A stretch of DNA of 64,000 nucleotides from Hyphomicrobiales bacterium (GCA_900473175.1 UCKM01000012.1:78871-142870), one strand, 5' to 3'. Positions 41,252 to 50,360 are shown, numbered from the stretch's first letter. Made by a program: numbers and translations. The notes: generated from the letters alone by a model not told the origin.

Positions 41252-41277
41252 AAAGCGGGGCCCTGCCCCGCTTTTTT
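41252..41277 (+). terminator. argG terminator
   Basis: Stem AAGCGGGGC / GCCCCGCTT with a very short loop, followed by six T residues, 20 bases after the argG stop. Confidence 0.92.
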
Positions 41278-41376
41278 GTTTGCACGCCAGCCCACTTTGT
41301 CGATTGTCCGGCTTGTGACCTCCGCTCCTCCGTCCTAAATGTTAAAGCGATATCTTTCGCATATGACGGAGTTCCC

Positions 41377-43428
41377 ATGTCCATACAGAAGACGGCCATC
41401 AATCCCGCACTGACTGAATGGACCGGGCCACTTGGCCTGCCCGATTTCACAGCATTCAAGGACGATGATTTCGGCGCCAGCTTTGACGCTGCGCTCGAAT
41501 CCGATCTTGCTGATATCGATGCGATCGCTAGCCATCAGGAAGCGCCCACGATCGACAACACGCTCAAGGCATTGCAGCTTTCGGGCAAGGCCCTCGACCG
41601 CGTCTCTGCAATTTTCTGGCTGCGCGCCGGTGCCCATACCAACGACAGCATACAGGCGCTGGAGCGCGTCATTGCGCCGAAGATGTCGCGGCATTCCTCG
41701 TCGATCATGATGAACCCGCACCTCTTTGCGCGCATCGATTCCCTTTACGAACAGCGCGATCTCTTGGGTCTTGATGCGGAAACCGATCGGGTCCTCGACA
41801 AGACCTGGAAGGGCTTTGTGCGCAGTGGCGCCAAGCTCGACGAACAGGGCAAGGCCCGCCTCGCCGACATCAATGAACGGCTTGCAAGTCTCGGCGCGCA
41901 ATTCGGTCAGAACGTGCTGAAGGACGAAGCGGACTGGGCACTGTTCATTACCGATGAAGCGGACCTCGGCGGCCTGCCGGATTTCGTGCGTGACGCCATG
42001 CGCGGTGCAGCGGAGGAGCGCGATCATCCCGATGCCTGGGCGGTGACGCTCTCGCGCTCGATCATCGAGCCGTTCCTGTCATTCTCCGATAACCGGGCAC
42101 TGCGCGAAAAGGCATTTCGCGCCTGGGCCACGCGCGGCGAGAATGGCGGCGCGACGGACAACACCGGCATCGTCGCCGAAATGGTGAAGCTGCGGGCCGA
42201 GAAAGCCCAACTTTTGGGCTACGACAGCTTTGCCGCCTACAAACTCGACAATACCATGGCCAAGACGCCAAAGGCGGTGATGGACCTGCTCGAGCCCGTG
42301 TGGGAGAAGGCCAAGGCGCGCGCGGCAGAGGAAGAAACCGACTTGCAGCGGCTCATTGCCGGCGAAGGCCGCAACCACACGGTCGAACCCTGGGATTGGC
42401 GCTATTATGCAGAAAAGCTGCGCAATGAGCGGTTTGCTTTCGATGAGACAGAACTGAAACCCTATCTGCAACTTGAAAAAATCATCGAGGCCTGCTTCGA
42501 CGTGGCCACCCGACTGTTCGGCATCCGCTTCGAAGAAAAGACCGGCATCCCCACATGGCATCCCGACGTGCGAGTCTGGGAAGTCATCAATCCCGATGGC
42601 AGCAAGCGCGGCCTGTTTCTCGGCGACTATTTCAACCGCCAATCGAAGCGATCGGGAGCCTGGATGAGCGCATTGCAATCCCAGCACAAGCTCGATGGCG
42701 AGCACAAGCCGATCATCTATAACGTCATGAATTTCGCCAAGCCGCCCAAGGGTGAGCCCGCCCTGCTCTCGCTCGATGGCGCGCGGACGCTGTTCCATGA
42801 GTTCGGCCATGCGCTGCACGGTCTGCTCTCGGACGTTACCTGGCCCGCAGTGTCCGGCACTTCGGTATCGCGCGATTTCGTCGAACTGCCCTCGCAGCTC
42901 TACGAGCATTGGCTGACGGTACCGGCAATCCTCGAGAAATTTGCCATTCATTATCGTACCGGCGAAGCCATGCCCAAGGCGCTGCTTGACAAGGTGCTGG
43001 CGGCAAACACATTCAATGCAGGTTTCAATACGGTCGAATTCACCTCGTCGGCCTTGGTCGACATGGCCTTTCATGCCGACGGGATACCGCCCACCGATCC
43101 TCTGAAGTTCGAGGCCGCCACGCTGAAACGGCTGGAGATGCCCGACGCCATCATCATGCGTCACCGCACACCGCATTTTACCCACGTCTTCTCCGGCGAC
43201 GGGTATTCCGCGGGTTACTATTCCTACATGTGGTCGGAGGTGCTTGACGCCGACGCTTTCAAAGCGTTCGAGGAAACCGGCGATGTGTTCAATGCCGATC
43301 TCGCGGCCAAGCTCAAGCAGTACATCTATTCGGCAGGTGGCAGCCGCGATCCGGAGGAACTCTACAAGGCTTTCCGTGGCAAGATGCCCACGCCCGATGC
43401 CATGATCGAAAAGCGTGGGCTTGCTTAG
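41377..43428 (+). CDS. M3 family metallopeptidase (oligopeptidase A / Dcp type)
   Basis: Zinc oligopeptidase of 683 residues with the active-site motif HEFGHALHG (His474, Glu475, His478) and the downstream Glu in FVELPSQLYEHW. The length and N-terminus fit the PrlC/Dcp group. No signal peptide, so cytosolic peptide turnover is expected. The next gene is convergent. Confidence 0.95.
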   Translation: MSIQKTAINPALTEWTGPLGLPDFTAFKDDDFGASFDAALESDLADIDAIASHQEAPTIDNTLKALQLSGKALDRVSAIFWLRAGAHTNDSIQALERVIAPKMSRHSSSIMMNPHLFARIDSLYEQRDLLGLDAETDRVLDKTWKGFVRSGAKLDEQGKARLADINERLASLGAQFGQNVLKDEADWALFITDEADLGGLPDFVRDAMRGAAEERDHPDAWAVTLSRSIIEPFLSFSDNRALREKAFRAWATRGENGGATDNTGIVAEMVKLRAEKAQLLGYDSFAAYKLDNTMAKTPKAVMDLLEPVWEKAKARAAEEETDLQRLIAGEGRNHTVEPWDWRYYAEKLRNERFAFDETELKPYLQLEKIIEACFDVATRLFGIRFEEKTGIPTWHPDVRVWEVINPDGSKRGLFLGDYFNRQSKRSGAWMSALQSQHKLDGEHKPIIYNVMNFAKPPKGEPALLSLDGARTLFHEFGHALHGLLSDVTWPAVSGTSVSRDFVELPSQLYEHWLTVPAILEKFAIHYRTGEAMPKALLDKVLAANTFNAGFNTVEFTSSALVDMAFHADGIPPTDPLKFEAATLKRLEMPDAIIMRHRTPHFTHVFSGDGYSAGYYSYMWSEVLDADAFKAFEETGDVFNADLAAKLKQYIYSAGGSRDPEELYKAFRGKMPTPDAMIEKRGLA

Positions 43429-43442
43429 GTCAGAATCCGGGC

Positions 43443-44420
43443 TCAGGCCTTGGCGAACTCGAGCAGGTCCTTGTTGAGCTGATCCTTGTGCGTCGTCGCC
43501 AGACCATGCGGCGCGCCGGGATAGACCTTCAAGATGGCGTTCTTGACCAGTTTCACCGATTTACGGGCAGCGTCATCGATCGGCACGATCTGATCGTCAT
43601 CGCCATGGATGATCAGCGTCGGCACATCGATCTTTTTCAGGTCTTCTGTGAAGTCGGTTTCCGAAAATGCCTTGATGCAGAAATAGGAGGCAGGCATGCC
43701 TGCCATCATGCCCTGCAGCCAGAAGGACTCGCGCACACCCTCGGAGATTTTGGCGCCGGGGCGGTTGTAGCTGTAGAATGGCAGCGTCAGGTCCTTGAAG
43801 AACTGCGAGCGGTCGGCAATGACGCCATCGCGAATGCCGTTGAAGACATCGATCGGCAAGCCCTCGGGGTTGGCATCCGTCTTCAACATCAGCGGCGGAA
43901 CGGCGCCGACGAGAACCGCCTTGGCGACACGTTTCGTGCCATGCCTACCGATATAGCGGGCTACCTCGCCGCCGCCGGTCGAATGGCCGACCATGATGGC
44001 ATCCTTGAGATCAAGCTTTTCGAACATTTCCGCCAGGTCGTCGGCATACTGATCCATGTTGTTGCCGTCCCAAGGCTGGCTGGAACGCCCATGGCCTCGG
44101 CGGTCATGGGCTATAACGCGGTAGCCATTCGACGCAAGGAAAAACATCTGGTCTTCCCAGGCATCGGCCGAAAGCGGCCAGCCATGGCTGAACACAACGG
44201 GCTGTCCCCTGCCCCAATCCTTGTAATAGATCTCGGTTCCGTCCTTGGTCGTGATTGTGGTCATGGCATGATGTCCTTTCACCGGTTGGCTGGAGTTTGG
44301 CTTCCTGGAAGTTGAGGCGTCAGCGGCGACTCCCGCCGGCAGGCTGGCTGCGGCCGCAAGGCCAGCACCTGCAGCCAGAAACGCTCGGCGGGAAGTCATG
44401 TAAGATGGGGTACTATTCAT
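43443..44420 (-). CDS. Alpha/beta hydrolase, non-heme haloperoxidase type, with Tat leader
   Basis: Hydrolase of the haloperoxidase/esterase group: the nucleophile elbow is GHSTGGG, the acid is in HGDDDQIVP and the histidine in PHGLATT. The longest form (325 residues) begins with a twin-arginine signal ([13 protein letters not shown]) and an Ala-rich core. An internal ATG at 44264 (residue 53) starts the canonical enzyme [18 protein letters not shown] and has AAAGGAC about 9 bases upstream. Two products, one exported, are possible. Divergent from nothing; adjacent to ohr on the same strand. Confidence 0.9.
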   Translation of the reverse strand: MNSTPSYMTSRRAFLAAGAGLAAAASLPAGVAADASTSRKPNSSQPVKGHHAMTTITTKDGTEIYYKDWGRGQPVVFSHGWPLSADAWEDQMFFLASNGYRVIAHDRRGHGRSSQPWDGNNMDQYADDLAEMFEKLDLKDAIMVGHSTGGGEVARYIGRHGTKRVAKAVLVGAVPPLMLKTDANPEGLPIDVFNGIRDGVIADRSQFFKDLTLPFYSYNRPGAKISEGVRESFWLQGMMAGMPASYFCIKAFSETDFTEDLKKIDVPTLIIHGDDDQIVPIDDAARKSVKLVKNAILKVYPGAPHGLATTHKDQLNKDLLEFAKA

Positions 44421-44462
44421 TCGATAGCTCCCGTTGATGAAACTAGTGCAACGATCCGGGTG

Positions 44463-44885
44463 TCAATTGATTGTAATTCTGACGTCGAGATTGCTGCGGG
44501 TCGCCTCGGAATAGGGGCAAACGATGTGCGCAGCTTCGACGATTTCGCGGGCCTGCCCTGCTTCCATGCCCGGAAGGTTGACGGCGAGCGCAACGTCGAG
44601 CCCGAAGCCCTTGCCATCCTCGCGGGGGCCAATGCCAACTGTAGCGGTTACCGCTGTATCCTCGGTGATTTTGACCTTCTTCTGCGACGCTACAAATTTG
44701 ATCGCTCCAAGGAAACAGGCGGAGTAACCGGCGGCGAACAACTGCTCGGGGTTCGTTCCCCCTGCGCCATTGCCGCCCAATTCCTTCGGGGTTGAAAGCG
44801 AAACAGCGAGGCGTCCATCCTCGCTCGAAGCGCGCCCATCGCGTCCACCGGTCGCCGTTGCCTTGGTTGTGTAGAGAATGCTCAT
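44463..44885 (-). CDS. ohr: Organic hydroperoxide resistance protein
   Basis: OsmC/Ohr peroxidase of 140 residues with the redox cysteines Cys57 (YSACFLG) and Cys123 (VCPYSEATR). The ATG at 44885 has AAAGGAAA upstream; the longer frame reads through the operator. Ohr reduces organic hydroperoxides and is regulated by the divergent OhrR gene. Confidence 0.96.
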   Translation of the reverse strand: MSILYTTKATATGGRDGRASSEDGRLAVSLSTPKELGGNGAGGTNPEQLFAAGYSACFLGAIKFVASQKKVKITEDTAVTATVGIGPREDGKGFGLDVALAVNLPGMEAGQAREIVEAAHIVCPYSEATRSNLDVRITIN

Positions 44886-44922
44886 CGATATTTCCTTTCC
44901 GTCTGGGTGTGATCGATGCATA

Positions 44923-44946
44923 TTAAATTGCACACAATTTAATTGT
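44923..44946. promoter_or_regulatory. OhrR operator
   Basis: Between the divergent ohr and ohrR genes, ACAATTTAATTGT (44934-44946) is a perfect palindrome with one central base, matching the OhrR half-site TACAATT-AATTGTA seen for Agrobacterium and Bacillus. It overlaps a second palindrome, TTAAATTG-CACA-CAATTTAA (44923-44942). Position within the 95-base gap fits repression of both promoters. Confidence 0.85.
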
Positions 44947-44980
44947 ACGCAATGTGGTGGCTCGGGCAAGGAGTTGGGAC

Positions 44981-45451
44981 ATGAACAAGGCTGCAGATGG
45001 CCGGCAGGAATCATTATTGAAGCTGGAAAATTTCCTGTGCTTCGCGATCTATTCAACGGCGAATGCCGTCACGCGCGCCTACCAACCGCGTCTGGCCGCG
45101 CTGGGACTGACCTACCCGCAATATCTCGTGATGGTGGTTTTGTGGGAAGCGGAGAATCAGACAGTCAAGGCGATCGGTGAAAAGCTCAGCCTCGATTCGG
45201 GCACGCTGACACCACTCTTGAAACGGCTTGAGACTGCCGGGTTGATCACCAGACGACGTGACACGGTGGATGAGCGCCAGGTTCTTATCGCGCTCACAGA
45301 CGATGGTCGAGATATGAAGCAGCGTGCAGAGGCCGTCCCCGTCGCCATCGGGAAAGCCTTCGGCTGTACCATGCCGGAAGCCAAAGCCCTTCGGTCAGAG
45401 CTCATGCAGCTGCGAGATAATCTTGTGTCCAGCATCAACGACATAAAATAA
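44981..45451 (+). CDS. ohrR: MarR-family regulator OhrR
   Basis: 156-residue winged-helix repressor that senses organic hydroperoxides. The reactive cysteine is in ENFLCFAIYS (Cys20), as in OhrR proteins. The ATG at 44981 has AAGGAG 9 bases upstream. Divergent from ohr with a matching operator between them. Confidence 0.95.
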   Translation: MNKAADGRQESLLKLENFLCFAIYSTANAVTRAYQPRLAALGLTYPQYLVMVVLWEAENQTVKAIGEKLSLDSGTLTPLLKRLETAGLITRRRDTVDERQVLIALTDDGRDMKQRAEAVPVAIGKAFGCTMPEAKALRSELMQLRDNLVSSINDIK

Positions 45452-45473
45452 AAGGGCGCGGTTACCCGCGCCC
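45446..45473 (-). terminator. Terminator shared by ohrR and asd
   Basis: Stem GGGCGCGG / CCGCGCCC with a 4-base loop. On the minus strand it is followed by TTTATTTTAT, so it terminates asd; on the plus strand there is no T run after it. Confidence 0.85.
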
Positions 45474-45498
45474 TCGCATGCCTAAAAGGCCTGATCGA

Positions 45499-46533
45499 TC
45501 AGGCTGCAATCTTCTTCGGCTGAATCAAGCCGCGGGCAACCAGCAGCTCGGCGATCTGAATCGTGTTGAGTGCAGCGCCCTTGCGCAGATTGTCCGAAAC
45601 AACCCAGAGCGATAGGCCGTTCTCGACCGTGATGTCTTCGCGAATACGCGAAATGTAGGTCGCATCCTCGCCCGCGGCCTCATAGGGCGTGATATAGCCG
45701 CCGTCTTCATGGCGATCGATGACCAGGCAACCCGGCGCGTCGCTCAGGATTTCGCGGGCTTCCTCCGCACTCATCGGGCTTTCAAACTCGATATTGACCG
45801 CTTCCGAATGACCGATGAAGACCGGAACGCGCACGCATGTCGCCGTGAGCTTGATCTTCGGGTCGAGCATCTTCTTGGTCTCGGCCACCATCTTCCACTC
45901 TTCCTTGGTGTAGCCGTCTTCCATGAAGACATCGATGTGGGGAATGACGTTGAAGGCGATGCGCTTGGTGAACTTCTTGGCGGTGACCGGATCTGCCACA
46001 AATACGGCGCGGGACTGTTCGAACAGCTCGTCCATGCCTTCCTTGCCGGCGCCAGACACCGACTGATAGGTGGAAACAACGACACGCTTGATCCTGGCCT
46101 TATCGTGCAGCGGCTTTAGCGCAACGACGAGCTGGGCTGTCGAGCAGTTGGGGTTGGCGATGATATTCTTCTTGGTGAAACCGGAAATCGCATCGGGATT
46201 AACTTCCGGCACGATAAGCGGCACGTTGGAATCGTAGCGCCAGGCGGAGGAGTTATCGATGACGACACAGCCCTGGGCGCCGATCTTCGGCGACCATTCC
46301 TTGGAGACATTACCGCCCGCCGACATCAGGCAGATATCGATGTCGGAAAAATCGTACGTATCGAGCGCCTTGACCTTCAGCGTCCTGTCGCCGAAGGACA
46401 CTTCGGTTCCCTGCGACCGGCGCGAGGCCAGGGCGACAACTTCGCTGACCGGGAACCCGCGCTCTTCCAGGATAGTAAGCATTTCGCGGCCCACATTGCC
46501 TGTGGCGCCTACAACCGCAACCTTGAAACTCAT
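45499..46533 (-). CDS. asd: Aspartate-semialdehyde dehydrogenase
   Basis: NADPH-dependent reduction of aspartyl phosphate, shared by lysine, threonine, methionine and diaminopimelate synthesis. The product from the ATG at 46533 has 344 residues, with NADP motif GATGNVG (residues 9-15) and the catalytic Cys130 in NPNCSTAQ. An AGGAGA precedes the start; the frame opens 33 codons earlier but that part overlaps the upstream hairpins. See the candidate leader peptide upstream. Confidence 0.97.
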   Translation of the reverse strand: MSFKVAVVGATGNVGREMLTILEERGFPVSEVVALASRRSQGTEVSFGDRTLKVKALDTYDFSDIDICLMSAGGNVSKEWSPKIGAQGCVVIDNSSAWRYDSNVPLIVPEVNPDAISGFTKKNIIANPNCSTAQLVVALKPLHDKARIKRVVVSTYQSVSGAGKEGMDELFEQSRAVFVADPVTAKKFTKRIAFNVIPHIDVFMEDGYTKEEWKMVAETKKMLDPKIKLTATCVRVPVFIGHSEAVNIEFESPMSAEEAREILSDAPGCLVIDRHEDGGYITPYEAAGEDATYISRIREDITVENGLSLWVVSDNLRKGAALNTIQIAELLVARGLIQPKKIAA

Positions 46534-46565
46534 TCTTGCAATCTCCTGTCCCTCTCTGGCTCGTG

Positions 46566-46591
46566 AAAAGACCCGCTGGCCATCGCGGGTC
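46566..46591 (-). terminator. Hairpin plus T run upstream of asd (candidate attenuator)
   Basis: On the minus strand GACCCGC, an 8-base loop, GCGGGTC and TTTT. It lies 32 bases upstream of the asd start and 47 bases after the candidate leader ORF. A preceding CGGGTC in CTCCCGGGTCC could pair with the first six bases of the 5' arm, so an alternative antiterminator fold is possible. Confidence 0.6.
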
Positions 46592-46638
46592 TCGTCCCCC
46601 GGGCCGGACCCGGGAGGGGGCGAGCAGGCCAAGGGAAA

Positions 46639-46770
46639 TCAGACCGTTTTGGTGGTCGTTTTCGCAGTCTGTTTGGCCGAAACATCAAGGACGCAAGCAC
46701 GCGCACCAACGCAACCGGCAACCATGCCGGAAGCATCCATCAAACGCAGTGCTGGTGATTCGCTTGTCAC
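46639..46770 (-). CDS. Candidate 43-residue leader peptide of asd
   Basis: Short ORF starting at a GTG (46770) with AAGGAG 10 bases upstream and a promoter-like pair further up. It encodes 43 residues: a mixed body with two cysteines (GCVGARAC) and an 11-residue tail KQTAKTTTKTV in which five residues are Thr and three are Lys, the end products of the pathway that asd feeds. It could instead be a small conserved protein; codon use at third positions is near 55% G+C, weaker than the neighbours. Confidence 0.5.
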   Translation of the reverse strand: MTSESPALRLMDASGMVAGCVGARACVLDVSAKQTAKTTTKTV

Positions 46771-46797
46771 GCGAGGTGGTCTCCTTGTCCGCCTGTG

Positions 46798-46825
46798 CTT
46801 GTACGCACTTTCCTAAAAGAGTCAA
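46798..46825 (-). promoter_or_regulatory. Putative promoter for leader ORF and asd
   Basis: Minus-strand TTGACT (46820-46825 complement), 16 bases, then TACAAG (46798-46803 complement). The first hexamer matches 5 of 6 of the sigma-70 -35, the second 4 of 6 of the -10. It would start transcription about 20 bases before the leader ORF start. Confidence 0.5.
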
Positions 46826-47109
46826 TTGTCTCTTTAAATGACAAGAATATGTCGCGTTACACACAAGTTTGGACAATTTACGTAAGGTGCGGGCTTTGCT
46901 TTCTTCAATATTTAGTCAACAATTCGCCTGTGCATCAGGTGCATGACCTTTGGGGGGAGAAAATTCCGGAGGACATCCACCGGCGCATCGTCAAGGCGAG
47001 CCACGTGCATCGACAAAATGACCATGCGCAGTGTCGACAGTGAAGAGCACGACATCGGGGTTAGTATTCGTGTTCTTGGTTCAACTGCCGTTTTCTGGGA
47101 GGAATACAA
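46826..47109 (+). promoter_or_regulatory. Promoter region of the MHS-type transporter
   Basis: Gene-free interval between the asd leader and the transporter. A strong GGAGGA lies 6 bases before the transporter ATG. It contains many A+T-rich steps (TTTAAATGACAAG, ATATTTAGTCAAC) but no certain -35/-10 pair. Confidence 0.4.
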
Positions 47110-48999
47110 ATGGCAACCACTTCTGTGGCCGGCTCATCCAGCCGGGGTATGACGAGAGAAGAAAAGAAGGTCATCTTCGCTTCTTCGCTCGGGACAGTCT
47201 TTGAATGGTACGACTTTTATCTTTACGGATCCTTGGCAGCTTTCATCGGCGCCACCTTCTTCAGTGAATACCCGGAAGCAACGCGCAACATTTTCGCCCT
47301 GCTCGCCTTTGCGGCAGGCTTCCTCGTCCGCCCGTTCGGTGCGCTGGTATTCGGCCGCATCGGCGATCTCGTCGGCCGCAAATATACATTCCTTGTCACC
47401 ATCACGATCATGGGTCTGTCGACATTTCTCGTCGGTGTTCTTCCGGGTTCGGCCAGCTGGGGCATTGTGGCACCGGTCATCCTGATCGGCCTGCGCATGC
47501 TGCAGGGATTGGCACTCGGCGGTGAGTATGGCGGCGCCGCGACCTATGTCGCCGAGCATGCTCCGGACAACAGGCGTGGCTACTACACATCCTGGATCCA
47601 GACGACCGCAACGCTCGGCCTGTTCCTTTCGCTCATCGTCATCCTGATCGTTCAGAACTGGCTGGGCAAGGAAGCCTTTGCTGCCTGGGGCTGGCGTGTA
47701 CCGTTCATTCTGTCGTTCGTTCTTCTCGGCATTTCCGTCTGGATCCGGCTCTCCCTGAATGAGTCGCCGACATTCCAGCGCATGAAGGACGAGGGCAAGG
47801 GGTCGAAGGCACCGCTTTCGGAAGCCTTCGGTCAGTGGAAAAACGCAAAAATCGCCCTGCTCGCCCTGTTCGGTCTCACCGCGGGTCAGGCTGTCGTTTG
47901 GTATTCCGGACAGTTCTACGCCCTGTTCTTCCTGCAGAACGTGTTGAAGGTCGACGGGCAGTCGGTCAATATCATGATTGCAATCGCGCTCCTGCTCGGC
48001 ACCGGGTTCTTCGTGTTCTTCGGCTGGTTGTCGGACAAGATCGGCCGGAAACCGATCATCATGGCCGGCCTCGCTTTGGCAATCCTGACCTATTTCCCGC
48101 TGTTCAAGGCCCTTACCTGGGCAGCTAATCCCGCATTGGCGCAGGCACAGGCATCGGTACGGGCAACCGTGACGGCTGCGCCCGGAGACTGTAACTTCCA
48201 GTTCAATCCGGTGGGAACCCGTAAACCTGTTACCTCTTGCGATATCGCGACCGACTTCCTTGCCAAACTTTCGATCCCCTATGACATTGTCGCCACCGCT
48301 CCGGCAGGAACGGCGGCAACGGTGAAGATCGGCAACGAGACGGTCGAGTCGTATAACGCTGCAACGGCAGGGGCAGACGCTGCGGCAAAGGCAGCTGCCT
48401 TTGCGAAAGGCATCAATACCGCCCTCCAGGACGGCGGCTATCCGCTTGTCCGCGATCCTGCAAAGGTCGTAGATGCAAAACTGGACGCACTGGTTGCTGC
48501 AAATCCGAAACTCGCGCTCGACGCCGCAGCCATCCGTGCCGGGAACAAAACAATGGTTCCGGTCGAACAGGCAATCAAGGACAAGCTGATCACCGCGCAG
48601 GACGCAGCAGGCGCCACGGAAGTTGCTGTCTTCACCGTGTCGGGTGCCGGGGCGTTCCGGATGGTGGCCGATCCTGCGGCCGTCAGCTGGCCTAAGGTTA
48701 TCGGTATCCTGTTCATCCTCGTCCTTTACGTGACGATGGTGTACGGGCCGATTGCGGCGATCCTGGTCGAGATGTTCCCGACCCGCATCCGCTATACAGG
48801 CATGTCCCTACCCTACCATATCGGTAATGGCTGGTTTGGCGGTCTGCTGCCGGCAACGGTCTTTGCAATGAGTGCTGCCAAGGGCGATATTTACTATGGC
48901 CTCTGGTACCCGATCGTCATCGCTGCGATGACACTGGTGATCGGATTGCTGTTCGTCCGTGACACCAGGGGCACCGACCTGCACAATGTGAATACGTGA
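47110..48999 (+). CDS. MFS transporter of the metabolite:H+ symporter type with an extra domain
   Basis: MHS-family symporter (relatives carry shikimate, alpha-ketoglutarate or other organic acids). The family signature SSLGTVFEWYDFYLYG and GRIGDLVGRKYTF loop, then LRMLQGLALGGEYGGA are present. Twelve helices are expected, but between helix 9 (ending near residue 337) and helix 10 (starting near 525) lies an insertion of about 187 residues, rich in Ala/Val, with two cysteines (GDCNFQF, TSCDIA). By topology it faces the periplasm. Normal MHS length is 420-450, here 629. Confidence 0.9.
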   Translation: MATTSVAGSSSRGMTREEKKVIFASSLGTVFEWYDFYLYGSLAAFIGATFFSEYPEATRNIFALLAFAAGFLVRPFGALVFGRIGDLVGRKYTFLVTITIMGLSTFLVGVLPGSASWGIVAPVILIGLRMLQGLALGGEYGGAATYVAEHAPDNRRGYYTSWIQTTATLGLFLSLIVILIVQNWLGKEAFAAWGWRVPFILSFVLLGISVWIRLSLNESPTFQRMKDEGKGSKAPLSEAFGQWKNAKIALLALFGLTAGQAVVWYSGQFYALFFLQNVLKVDGQSVNIMIAIALLLGTGFFVFFGWLSDKIGRKPIIMAGLALAILTYFPLFKALTWAANPALAQAQASVRATVTAAPGDCNFQFNPVGTRKPVTSCDIATDFLAKLSIPYDIVATAPAGTAATVKIGNETVESYNAATAGADAAAKAAAFAKGINTALQDGGYPLVRDPAKVVDAKLDALVAANPKLALDAAAIRAGNKTMVPVEQAIKDKLITAQDAAGATEVAVFTVSGAGAFRMVADPAAVSWPKVIGILFILVLYVTMVYGPIAAILVEMFPTRIRYTGMSLPYHIGNGWFGGLLPATVFAMSAAKGDIYYGLWYPIVIAAMTLVIGLLFVRDTRGTDLHNVNT

Positions 49000-49017
49000 C
49001 GTAAGGCAACGCGTATG

Positions 49018-49053
49018 AAAAAGTCCGGCGCGAACACTCGCGCCGGACTTTTT
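49018..49053. terminator. Bidirectional terminator between transporter and leuB
   Basis: Perfect 15-bp inverted repeat AAAAAGTCCGGCGCG / CGCGCCGGACTTTTT with a 6-base loop lies 18 bases after the transporter stop and 19 bases after the leuB stop. It has A and T runs on both sides, so it can terminate both convergent transcripts. Confidence 0.95.
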
Positions 49054-49072
49054 GTTTTCGGCAACCGATTGC

Positions 49073-50185
49073 TCAGGCAGCGAACGCCTTGAATTTCGCC
49101 AGGATCGCGTCGCCCATTTCGGTGGTTCCTACCTTGGTCTTGCCATCCGACATGATATCGGCCGTGCGAATGCCATCATCGAGAACGCCGGCAATCGCTG
49201 CTTCCAGCCTGTCGGCCTCGGCGATCATGTTGAACGAATAGCGCAGGCACATCGCGAACGAGGCGATCATGGCGATAGGATTGGCCACGCCCGTTCCGGC
49301 GATGTCCGGAGCCGAGCCATGCACCGGTTCGTAAAGCGCCTTGCGGCTGCCGGTCTTGGCATCAGGGGCGCCCAGAGACGCAGAGGGAAGCATGCCGAGT
49401 GAGCCTGTCAGCATCGCCGCAATATCAGAAAGCATGTCGCCAAAGAGGTTATCCGTAACGATCACATCGAACTGCTTGGGCCAGCGAACGAGCTGCATGC
49501 CGCCGGCGTCCGCCAGCATATGCTCAAGCTTGACGTCCGGAAATTTGGCCTTGTGGGTTGCGGTAACGACCTCGTTCCACAAGACGCCTGATTTCATGAC
49601 GTTGCGCTTCTCCATCGACGTCACCTTGTTGGCGCGGGTGCGCGCCAGTTCGAAAGCAACGCCGGAAATGCGCTCGATCTCGTAGGTGTCATAAACCTGC
49701 GTATCGATACCACGCTTCTGGCCGTTGCCAAGGTCACGGATTTCTTTCGGTTCGCCGAAATAAACGCCGCCGGTGAGCTCGCGAACGATCAGGATGTCGA
49801 GGCCCTCGACGACCTCTTTCTTTAGCGACGATGAATCCGCAAGTGCCGGATAGCAGATTGCCGGCCGCAGATTGGCAAAGAGCTCCATGTCCTTGCGCAG
49901 GCGCAAGAGACCCGCTTCCGGGCGAACGTCGTATGGAACGCTGTCCCATTTCGGACCGCCCACGGCGCCGAAGAGCACCGCATCAGCGGCCAGCGCTTTT
50001 TCCATGTCGGTTTCAGAGATGGCCTTGCCATGCGCATCATAGGCGCTGCCGCCAACGAGCCCCTCGTCCAGTTCAAAGCTGCTCGCCAATTCGGCGTTCA
50101 TGTAGCCAATGATCTTGCGGACTTCGGCCATAGCTTCTGGCCCAATGCCATCACCGGGAAGAAGAAGGAGCTTTTTCGATGCCAT
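49073..50185 (-). CDS. leuB: 3-isopropylmalate dehydrogenase
   Basis: NAD-dependent oxidative decarboxylation in leucine synthesis. The 370-residue product has [12 protein letters not shown] at the N-terminus and the signature [20 protein letters not shown] near residue 245, with the [13 protein letters not shown] motif. It is separated from leuD by a terminator, so it has its own promoter. Confidence 0.97.
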   Translation of the reverse strand: MASKKLLLLPGDGIGPEAMAEVRKIIGYMNAELASSFELDEGLVGGSAYDAHGKAISETDMEKALAADAVLFGAVGGPKWDSVPYDVRPEAGLLRLRKDMELFANLRPAICYPALADSSSLKKEVVEGLDILIVRELTGGVYFGEPKEIRDLGNGQKRGIDTQVYDTYEIERISGVAFELARTRANKVTSMEKRNVMKSGVLWNEVVTATHKAKFPDVKLEHMLADAGGMQLVRWPKQFDVIVTDNLFGDMLSDIAAMLTGSLGMLPSASLGAPDAKTGSRKALYEPVHGSAPDIAGTGVANPIAMIASFAMCLRYSFNMIAEADRLEAAIAGVLDDGIRTADIMSDGKTKVGTTEMGDAILAKFKAFAA

Positions 50186-50316
50186 GCGGGAAAACCTCTG
50201 GGAGCGGTTGAATGGGATGGCGGTTCCTTAGCGCAAGTTGCGCAAAGATGGAAAGCTTTCTGCGTAATTTTCTGTAACGTGCAAGGCCAAATGGTGGGTG
50301 GCAAAGACGCAACATG

Positions 50317-50342
50317 AAAAAGGCCCGGACGACCGGGCCTTT
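50317..50342 (-). terminator. leuD terminator
   Basis: Stem AAAGGCCCGG / CCGGGCCTTT with a 4-base loop, 18 bases past the leuD stop on the minus strand and followed there by TTTTT. Confidence 0.9.
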
Positions 50343-50360
50343 TGAACTCTTGGCTTTAAC

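Noticed and set aside
46685-46876. A 63-codon minus-strand frame upstream of asd with cysteines
   Set aside because: It uses a different frame from the Lys/Thr ORF, overlaps the promoter-like sequence, and has no Shine-Dalgarno; the GTG ORF fits better.
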